Program-made: the position numbers and the translations under genes
From: Streptomyces sp. NBC_01498
Lineage (GTDB): Bacteria > Actinomycetota > Actinomycetes > Streptomycetales > Streptomycetaceae
Assembly: GCF_036327775.1 (NCBI RefSeq)
Contig: NZ_CP109598.1
Span: 1,736,001 to 1,800,000 of the forward strand
Reading direction: 5' to 3'
DNA length: 64,000 nucleotides
The notes under the pieces: model-generated
Seen by the model: only the letters and a program-made list of their open reading frames with translations
The model's database searches: none
What the model was told of the DNA's origin: nothing
Shown: one piece after another, positions 58,282-64,000 of the stretch
Layout of the letters: the number at the start of each line of letters is the position of its first letter
How positions within the stretch are numbered: position 1 is the stretch's first letter

Positions 58282-59004
58282 TTACCCGATGGGCGACGGC
58301 GCTCCAAAACGGGTATCGCCGCGCAGCAGGGCGGGAAGGCGGTCCAGACCGGTGATCGTCACCAGTTCGGGCCGCCCGCCGAGCCGGCCCCGGTCGAGCC
58401 AGACTCCGGCCAGTCCGGCGGCGGAGGCGCCGCCCGCGTCGATGTCGGGCTCGTTCCCGACGTACGCGACCTCGGCGGGGTCGAGTTCCAGGGAGTCGCA
58501 CGCCGCGTGGAAGGCCGCGGCCTCGGGCTTGGAGACCCCCAGCTCGGCCGCGCACAGGACGGTCTCGAAGTAGTCGCGTACGCCGAGGGCGCGCAGCTTG
58601 CGGTCCTGGTTGTGGATGCTGGAGTTGGAGAGCACGGCCTGGCGGTAGTCGGGGGCCAGTGCGTCGAGGGCGGTGAGGGCGTCCGGGAAGAGCTTCCAGG
58701 CGGACTCGTAGCGCGCGACGTAGCGGTCGAACCAGGCGTCCGCGTCGGCGTCGCCGAGCGTCGGCGCGCCGATGAATTCCCGCACCCGGTCGCGGCGCTG
58801 TCCCTGGAAGGTGGTCGCGCCGTCGGCGAACCGGAGCCACTGGGCGTCGGTGATCTCGCGCCAGCGCTCCAGCGCCCGCTCGACGCCGCCGAACCGGTCG
58901 GCGATCCCCTCGGCCACGAGATGCAGCCGCATACCGGTGCGGTCCGCGGTCGTGTAGTCGAAGAGGGTGTCGTCGATGTCCCAGACGACGGCGCGGATAG
59001 GCAT
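58282..59004 (-). CDS. HAD-family phosphatase
   Basis: 240 residues from ATG 59004. Motif I VVWDIDDTLFDYT (nucleophile Asp and general acid), motif II VLSNSS, motif III Lys in ELGVSKPE, motif IV VGNEPDIDAGGA. Cap domain between motifs I and II. Substrate unknown; typical of phosphoglycolate-like or pyrimidine nucleotidase families. Confidence 0.92.
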   Translation of the reverse strand: MPIRAVVWDIDDTLFDYTTADRTGMRLHLVAEGIADRFGGVERALERWREITDAQWLRFADGATTFQGQRRDRVREFIGAPTLGDADADAWFDRYVARYESAWKLFPDALTALDALAPDYRQAVLSNSSIHNQDRKLRALGVRDYFETVLCAAELGVSKPEAAAFHAACDSLELDPAEVAYVGNEPDIDAGGASAAGLAGVWLDRGRLGGRPELVTITGLDRLPALLRGDTRFGAPSPIG

Positions 59005-59137
59005 GCCCCGACCGTACGACAGAGCCGCGCGCACCCGCCCTCGGAGGGGTGGGGTCATGTGGTGGGCGGCTCGTCCCGGCGCGGGGCGACCTAGCGTGGC
59101 GCTCCCGCCTCACCCCTCCTGCACGAGGAAGTTGACC

Positions 59138-59464
59138 ATGGTCCCCGATGTGGATCCGAATGTCTGCGAGAAGACCCCGGGAGCCGTCCGCGCGGCTCTG
59201 CGGAGACGGCCGGACTGGTTGCGGGCGTTCGAGCAGGAATGGCCGAGCACGGCGACCGACTTCGACCTGCCGGCGCTGACGGATGTCGTCGACAAGTGGT
59301 TCCCGCTCGCCCGTGCCTGCGCCACCCCCGGGTACCTGGACGACGTGGAGCACACCGTCAGGCGGATGACCGAGGGCAACACCGAGGGAATGGTCTTCTG
59401 GGACGCGGAAGGCAGGGCCTACGACGCCGAGAACAACCCGGTGGACGCCCAGAGGTGCGAATGA
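59138..59464 (+). CDS. DUF6247-like protein, possible antitoxin
   Basis: 108 residues from ATG 59138 (GAGGAAG upstream). Sequence GAVRAALRRRPDWLRAFEQEWPSTATDFDLPALTDVVDKWFPLARACATPGYLDDVEHTVRRMTEGNTEG... fits a small Streptomyces family, which I recall as DUF6247, that is often followed by a RelE-like gene. Overlaps the next gene by 4 bp (ATGA), the classic toxin-antitoxin arrangement. Antitoxin role is inferred. Confidence 0.7.
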   Translation: MVPDVDPNVCEKTPGAVRAALRRRPDWLRAFEQEWPSTATDFDLPALTDVVDKWFPLARACATPGYLDDVEHTVRRMTEGNTEGMVFWDAEGRAYDAENNPVDAQRCE

Positions 59465-59700
59465 GCGCCTGCACGATCCGTTACGCGAACCGGGCGGCCC
59501 GCCGTCGGGCAGCGCTCACCGGGCCCCAACTCGTCGCGCTGTCCGCCCTGGAGAAGCGACTGGCCGTCAACCCGTACGGGGCGCCCGCGACGAGCGATCG
59601 GGACAACAGTTGGTCGGCGACGTTCGGCGGAGGTTTCGTGACGTACGTCGTGTCCAACCGCCACGTCATGATCAATGTGATCGACCTGGTGACTCTCCGA
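59461..59700 (+). CDS. RelE/ParE-like small protein with apparent stop-codon loss
   Basis: Starts ATG 59461 inside the stop of the previous gene. The first 79 residues (MSACTIRYANRAARRRAALT, NSWSATFGGGFVTYVVSNRHVMINVIDLVTL) look like a complete RelE-type toxin ending in a hydrophobic strand. The next codon is CGA (59698-59700) where TGA would be expected, and the frame then stays open to 61263, antisense to gltX. Also possible: a frameshift, since a TGA lies in the +1 frame at 59690. So a stop mutation, frameshift or sequencing error; I give only the credible part. Confidence 0.5.
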
Positions 59701-59737
59701 CCAGGCCGACGGGGTACGGCGCGAGCGACGCCCGTGC

Positions 59738-59770
59738 GGTACGGCGCGGGCGGCGGGCCCGCGCCGTACC
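59738..59770. terminator. Convergent terminator between toxin-like gene and gltX
   Basis: Perfect 14-bp stem (arm GGTACGGCGCGGGC at 59738-59751, complement 59757-59770), five-base loop, ending 12 bp from the gltX stop. Confidence 0.85.
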
Positions 59771-59781
59771 TCCTGGCCTGC

Positions 59782-61257
59782 TTACGCCGCGAGCTTCGCC
59801 AGCGTCGCGTCGATGCGGGACAGTGTCCGCTCCCTGCCCAGGATCTCCAGGGACTCGAAGAGCGGCAGCCCCACCGTGCGGCCGGTGACCGCGACGCGGA
59901 CCGGGGCCTGGGCCTTGCCGAGTTTGAGGCCGTGCTCCTCGCCGGCCACCAGGACGGCGTTCTTCAGCGACTCCGCGCTCGACCAGTCCGCTTCCGCGAG
60001 CTTCGCGCGGGCCGTGGTCAGCAGGCCCGCCGGGTCGCCCTTCATCGCCTTCGTCCAGGACGCCTCGTCCTCGACCGGTTCCGGCAGGAAGAGGAAGTCG
60101 ACGTTGGCCGTGATGTCCGAGAGCACCGTCACACGGGTCTGCGCGTGCGGGGCGATCGCCTCGAAGGCCGCCCGGTCGAAGTCCTCCGGTGCCCAGTTGG
60201 CGTACGGGGCGCGCAGCCAGGGCTCGCACGCCTCCATGAAGGTCTTCACGTCCAGCTGACGGATGTGGTCGGCGTTGATCGCCTCGGCCTTCTTCAGGTC
60301 GAAGCGGGCCGGGTTGGCGTTGACGTCGGTGATCTCGAAGGCGCCGACCATCTCGGCGACGGAGAACACGTCCTGGTCGGCGGCGAACGACCAGCCCAGC
60401 AGGGACAGGTAGTTGAGGAGCCCCTGGGGCAGGAAGCCGCGCTCGCGGTAGAGGTTGAGCGAGGACTGCGGGTCGCGCTTGGAGAGCTTCTTGTTGCCCT
60501 CGCCCATCACATACGGCAAGTGCCCGAACTGCGGCACGAAATGGGCCACGCCGAGCCCCATCAGCGCCTGGTAGAGGGCGATCTGACGGGGCGTGGAGGA
60601 GAGCAGGTCCTCGCCGCGCAGGACATGGGTGATCTCCATGAGCGCGTCGTCGACGGGGTTGACGAGAGTGTAGAGCGGCGCGCCGTTGGCGCGGACGATG
60701 CCGTAGTCGGGCACGTTCTCCGGGGTGAAGGTCAGCTCGCCGCGGACCAGGTCGGTGAAGGTGATCGGCCCGTCGGGCATCCGGAAGCGGACGATGGAGG
60801 TGCGGCCCTCGGCCTCGTAGGCGGCCCTCCGCTCGGCGCTCAGGTCGCGGCAGTGGCCGTCGTACCCGGAGGGGCGGCCCGCGGCGCGCGCGGCGTCCCG
60901 GCGGGCGTCCAGCTCCTCGGTGGTGCAGTAGCAGGGGTACGCGTGGCCGGCGGCGAGCAGCTTGTCGGCGATGTCGCGGTAGATGTCCATGCGCGCCGAC
61001 TGGCGGTACGGGGCGTGCGGGCCGCCCACCTCGGGTCCCTCGTCCCAGTCGAGGCCGAGCCAGCGCAGCGAGTCGAGCAGCGCCTCGTACGACTCCTCGG
61101 AGTCGCGCGCGGCGTCGGTGTCCTCGATGCGCAGGACCAGGGTGCCGCCGTGGTGGCGGGCGAACGCCCAGTTGAAGAGGGCGGTGCGGACCAGGCCCAC
61201 GTGGGGGTTGCCGGTCGGCGAGGGACAGAAACGTACGCGGACGGTCGCGTTAGCCAC
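59782..61257 (-). CDS. gltX: Glutamate--tRNA ligase
   Basis: 491 residues. HIGH-equivalent [26 protein letters not shown], and KMSKS-equivalent KKLSKRD (about 258-264). Charges tRNA-Glu, three copies of which are encoded 1.8-2.1 kb downstream. GTG 61257 overlaps the FAH-family stop by 8 bp. Confidence 0.96.
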   Translation of the reverse strand: MANATVRVRFCPSPTGNPHVGLVRTALFNWAFARHHGGTLVLRIEDTDAARDSEESYEALLDSLRWLGLDWDEGPEVGGPHAPYRQSARMDIYRDIADKLLAAGHAYPCYCTTEELDARRDAARAAGRPSGYDGHCRDLSAERRAAYEAEGRTSIVRFRMPDGPITFTDLVRGELTFTPENVPDYGIVRANGAPLYTLVNPVDDALMEITHVLRGEDLLSSTPRQIALYQALMGLGVAHFVPQFGHLPYVMGEGNKKLSKRDPQSSLNLYRERGFLPQGLLNYLSLLGWSFAADQDVFSVAEMVGAFEITDVNANPARFDLKKAEAINADHIRQLDVKTFMEACEPWLRAPYANWAPEDFDRAAFEAIAPHAQTRVTVLSDITANVDFLFLPEPVEDEASWTKAMKGDPAGLLTTARAKLAEADWSSAESLKNAVLVAGEEHGLKLGKAQAPVRVAVTGRTVGLPLFESLEILGRERTLSRIDATLAKLAA

Positions 61258-62050
61258 GCTTGATCACCTTGTTGGTGAGAGTGCCGATGCCTTCGATGGT
61301 GACGGCGACCTCGTCGCCGACGTTGAGGGGGCCGACCCCCGCGGGGGTGCCCGTGAGGATGACGTCGCCCGGAAGCAGGGTCATGGCCTCGGAGATGTGC
61401 ACGACGAGGTCCTCGACGGAGCGGATCATGTCGCGGGTGCTGCCGAGCTGGCGCTGCTCGCCGTTGACGGTGCACTGGACGGCGAGGCCGTCGCGGACGG
61501 CGTCCAGGCCGACGGAGGTCTCCACCCAGGGGCCGAGCGGGCAGGCGGTGTCGAATCCCTTGGCGCGGGCCCACTGCTTCTCGCGCCGCTGGGTGTCGCG
61601 CGCGGTGATGTCGTTCGCGCAGGTGAATCCGAGGATGACGTCCTTGACGCGCTCGCGCGGGACCTCGCGGCACATGCGGCCGACGACGACGGCGAGTTCG
61701 GCCTCGTGGTGGACGTCGGAGGAGAACGAGGGGTACTCGATCGCGTCCCCGGAGCCGATCACCGAGGTGGTGGGCTTGAAGAAGGTGATCGGTGCCTCGG
61801 GTACCTCGTTGCCCATCTCCGCGGCGTGCGCCGCGTAGTTGCGGCCGACGGCCACGACCTTGTTGGGGAGCACGGGCGGGAGCAGCCGGACCTTGCTCAG
61901 CGGGACCTTGGTGCCGGAGAGTTCGAAGTCGGCGTACGGAATGCCCTTGATGATGTCGAGGACGAGGCCGGCGGCCCTGCCGCCGGTGCCGTCCTCCTCG
62001 ACCGCGCCGAAGGCGACATTGCCGTCGATGGAGAATCTGGCGATGCGCAC
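61250..62050 (-). CDS. Fumarylacetoacetate hydrolase-family protein
   Basis: 266 residues: [45 protein letters not shown] (metal Glu/His), [37 protein letters not shown]. Probably a 2-hydroxyhepta-dienedioate isomerase or fumarylpyruvate/oxaloacetate-type hydrolase; exact substrate open. GTG 62050. Directly upstream of and overlapping gltX. Confidence 0.93.
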   Translation of the reverse strand: MRIARFSIDGNVAFGAVEEDGTGGRAAGLVLDIIKGIPYADFELSGTKVPLSKVRLLPPVLPNKVVAVGRNYAAHAAEMGNEVPEAPITFFKPTTSVIGSGDAIEYPSFSSDVHHEAELAVVVGRMCREVPRERVKDVILGFTCANDITARDTQRREKQWARAKGFDTACPLGPWVETSVGLDAVRDGLAVQCTVNGEQRQLGSTRDMIRSVEDLVVHISEAMTLLPGDVILTGTPAGVGPLNVGDEVAVTIEGIGTLTNKVIKRG

Positions 62051-62270
62051 GGGTAGCTGTCGCCCCTCACTTTGCTGCTGGCTGATCCGACCGGAGACTG
62101 ACGTCCCAGGCTAGCGCGGTGAGGGGTGGGGTCCGACGCGGTGCCGCGCGGCGGCCGGCCGGTAGGGCGCCGAGGCCGGCGCGGTGCGGCGCCGCCGGGG
62201 GCGGTGTCCTGGTCTCCGTACCGGGCCCGGATCTACGATGTTGTCCCCGGCGCCGCGGGGGCGTCCGTCC

Positions 62271-62447
62271 TTACGGGGCGACGGGGGCGTCGATCAGCGT
62301 CGTACGGCGCGGGTTGGCCGTGCGGACCGGCAGGTCGACGGAGTGTTCCGGCGGCGCGGGCGGCAGAAGTTCGCCGGCGTCGGTCAGGTTCGCCAGGGTG
62401 GTGCGGCGGGGGTTGGCGGTGTTGCGGAACATCTTCGTCATCTTCAT
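62271..62447 (-). CDS. Small 58-residue protein with duplicated TANPRRTTL motif
   Basis: Not previously described to my knowledge. ATG 62447 to TAA 62271. TANPRRTTL occurs at residues 10-18 and 43-51, 33 residues apart, joined by a Pro/Glu/Leu-rich linker (ELLPPAPPEHSVDLPV). About 93% of third codon positions are G or C. Within the nine repeated residues the two DNA copies differ by five synonymous and no amino-acid-changing bases, evidence for selection on the peptide. No signal peptide or TM. The ribosome site is weak (GAAG). Neighbours are FAH/gltX and the divergent cvnA1. Function unknown; a repeated-core peptide or a two-site binding peptide are possibilities. Confidence 0.7.
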   Translation of the reverse strand: MKMTKMFRNTANPRRTTLANLTDAGELLPPAPPEHSVDLPVRTANPRRTTLIDAPVAP

Positions 62448-63029
62448 CGGTTGCTTCAGACCTTGTCGGGGTACGGGTGCTCAGGAAGCACCAGTTGTCG
62501 GATGTGCCGTCCCTGTAAAGCGTCAGGCTAAACACGAGATTCCCCGCGGAAGACTGGACCACCCAACGATCTCCATGTGAGTTTGCTCACGACCTGCCGG
62601 GCAATTCGCCCATCACGGGCAGTGGTCGAGACCGATGGAAACGGACATTGCCTTATCGAACGCTTCATTCCGCTCCTGATCATCAGGACTGGGGCACCCT
62701 TCACCCCCCGGGGACTCGTTCCGGTACGTCCACTTCCTCCCTGAACCCGCTCTACCGATCGTCACACTTTCCTCACAACGCGTCACACAGGTCACAGCCC
62801 GGTACGCGGCCCTTGTTGGAGATCCTGCTCTGTGCTGAAATTCCGAGCACCGCCGCGGGTTTAAGAGGCCGGCGCGTAAGAGGCGCGACGCGGCGCCGAG
62901 TGGCATGCGGGGAAGGGGAGCATCGCCGGTCACTCATACGACCACCTTGGAGCGCGTTCTGCGCTCCACGACGCCGACACCGTTCCGCCGTTCTGCGGAG
63001 GGACGCCTGGTCCAGAGGTTGCGACGCTA
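62448..63029. other. Divergent regulatory region before cvnA1
   Basis: 582 bp between the small gene (minus) and the sensor kinase (plus). From 62761 to 62797 TCACA words repeat (GTCACAC, CTCACAAC, GTCACAC, GTCACAG) at about 11-bp steps. No further gene recognised. Confidence 0.5.
62813..62841 (+). promoter_or_regulatory. Candidate promoter for cvnA1
   Basis: TTGTTG (62813-62818), a 17-bp spacer and TGAAAT (62836-62841), about 190 bp before the GTG. It follows the TCACA repeats at 62761-62797, which could be an activator site. Confidence 0.35.
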
Positions 63030-64000
63030 GTGCAGGGACGTTTCAAGAGGGATAGCAGCGCTGCGGCGGAGCAGGAGCCCCGCGGCGGAACCGACCGCGG
63101 CTCCTCGCCCCAGCACGCCCAGAACCCGGGCCCGGGACCGGCCGGCAAGGGTGGTGACCGGGGTGCCCAGCCCGTTACGGCGCAGGGCGGCGACGCCCCG
63201 AACTCCGCGCCCAAGTCGGCGTCGACCGACGCCGGTTCGCGAATAGCGCTGCGCAACTGGCGCATCAGCACCCGTCTGGTGGCACTGCTGACCCTTCCGG
63301 TGGTCGCGGCGACCACCCTGGGCGGGCTGCGTATCAACGAATCCCTCAACGACATGCAGCAGTTGGAGCACATGCAGCTGCTGACCAAGATGACCAAGGA
63401 GGCGACCGCCCTCGCCACCGCGCTCCAGGCGGAGCGCGACGAGTCGGCGGGGCCGCTCACCAACGGCACGGACGCCACGGACTTCGCCATCCAGAACGGC
63501 CGTACCACCACGGACCGGGCCAAGAAGGCGTTCCTGGCCGCCACCGTGGACATCGGGAACACCGACGGCGACCAGGCGCTGGAGTCGATCCGCGCCAACG
63601 TCAGCCAGATCGCGACCCAGGTCAACAAGATCCAGGAGATCCGCAAGGACGCGTACGCCACGGAGACGTCGCACTCCCTGACGGTCGACGCGTACAGCGG
63701 TCTGATCGACGCGCTGCTGAGCCTCTCGCAGGACATGGCGCAGGCGACCAACAACCCGGAGATGATCAAGCGCACCCGCGCCCTGGCGGCCTTCTCCTCC
63801 GCCAAGGAGTACGCCTCGATCCAGCGCGCGATCATCGCCTCGGCGCTGCCCGCCGACCCCGACCAGAAGGGCGATCTCAACGACAACGACCGCCTGTACG
63901 GTCTCGCGGCGGCCACCAAGGGCACCAACGCCCTCGCGTCGTTCGACGCCCTGTACGAGTCGATGGGCGGCGACGCCGAGGAGCTGACGCAACCGCTCAG
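63030..64000 (+). CDS. cvnA1: Conservon sensor histidine kinase CvnA1, N-terminal part
   Basis: Start GTG 63030; runs off the window after about 323 codons. Hydrophilic Gln/Pro/Gly-rich N-tail (1-75), TM segment at about 83-105 (ISTRLVALLTLPVVAATTLGGL), then a helical extracellular sensor of the nitrate/nitrite-sensing type (LEHMQLLTKMTKEATALATALQAERDES, VNKIQEIRKDAYATETSH, SGLIDALLSLSQDMAQATNNPEMIKRTRALAAFSSAKEYASIQRAIIASAL). Kinase domain not in the window. In S. coelicolor cvn1 lies at this locus. Followed, outside, presumably by cvnB-C-D. Confidence 0.88.
   Translation, partial: MQGRFKRDSSAAAEQEPRGGTDRGSSPQHAQNPGPGPAGKGGDRGAQPVTAQGGDAPNSAPKSASTDAGSRIALRNWRISTRLVALLTLPVVAATTLGGLRINESLNDMQQLEHMQLLTKMTKEATALATALQAERDESAGPLTNGTDATDFAIQNGRTTTDRAKKAFLAATVDIGNTDGDQALESIRANVSQIATQVNKIQEIRKDAYATETSHSLTVDAYSGLIDALLSLSQDMAQATNNPEMIKRTRALAAFSSAKEYASIQRAIIASALPADPDQKGDLNDNDRLYGLAAATKGTNALASFDALYESMGGDAEELTQPL

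Overview
The window is chromosomal core DNA of a Streptomyces species. The signs are very high GC with strong GC3 bias, frequent GTG starts, and a gene order I recognise as the S. coelicolor SCO5544-SCO5598 interval read backwards (sip-rplS-trmD-rimM-rpsP ... ffh-glnD-glnK-amtB-nsdA ... ftsY-smc ... mutM-rnc-rpmF ... recG-rpmB-thiD-thiL-ddl-gpsA-plsC-cofC-hupS-leuDC-ndgR-tRNAs-gltX-cvnA1). Synteny and gene names come from memory of the families; no database was searched.

Layout. 1-5.0 kb (minus): translation and secretion operon rpsP, KH protein, rimM, trmD, rplS and a tandem set of type I signal peptidases (sipW, sipX, start of sipY). 5.3-7.7 kb: a SprT-like zinc peptidase and a SAM methyltransferase, divergent around 840 bp of gene-free DNA. 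7.9-16.2 kb (plus): an eight-gene accessory operon matching the enterobacterial yhf set (yhfZ, Y, U, T, php, S, X, W), set between ordinary core genes. It carries a near-identical 21-bp motif before yhfZ and before yhfY, and tandem repeats on both sides of yhfZ. 16.4-24.3 kb (minus): ffh, then glnD, glnK and amtB with a GlnR-type box and large hairpins, then nsdA. 24.9-32.9 kb: a prim-pol-domain protein, ftsY, a sugar transporter, smc with a low-complexity hinge insert, and a small coiled-coil protein. 33.4-45.4 kb: acylphosphatase, a CAP-domain exported protein, mutM, rnc, rpmF, DUF177, a DivIVA-like coiled-coil protein, coaD, rsmD, recG, a cupin and a DAK-type protein. 45.7-57.5 kb: rpmB, thiD, thiL, a stand-alone Lrp ligand domain, a DUF3515 protein, ddl, gpsA, plsC, cofC, a CSD-like protein, hupS, leuDC and ndgR. 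57.7-58.2 kb: five tRNA genes (3 Glu, 2 Gln). 58.3-64 kb: a HAD phosphatase, a possible toxin-antitoxin pair whose second gene appears to have lost its stop codon, gltX, an FAH-family protein, a hidden 58-codon gene with a duplicated NPRRTTL motif, and the start of the cvnA1 sensor kinase.

How the genes work together. Most are housekeeping: ribosome assembly and tRNA modification, co-translational export (Ffh, FtsY, signal peptidases), nitrogen sensing (AmtB-GlnK-GlnD), chromosome organisation (SMC, HU), repair and recombination (MutM, RecG), thiamine, leucine, CoA and F420 precursor synthesis, cell wall and phospholipid synthesis. The clear accessory block is the yhf-like operon. It combines a regulator, a transporter-like membrane protein, a phosphotriesterase-homology hydrolase, a fold-I and a fold-III PLP enzyme and a phosphopentomutase-like enzyme, which suggests uptake and breakdown of a small, probably phosphorylated or amino-bearing compound whose identity I cannot read from sequence. 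Intergenic DNA is unusually rich in short tandem repeats and a dispersed GTACGGGGC word.
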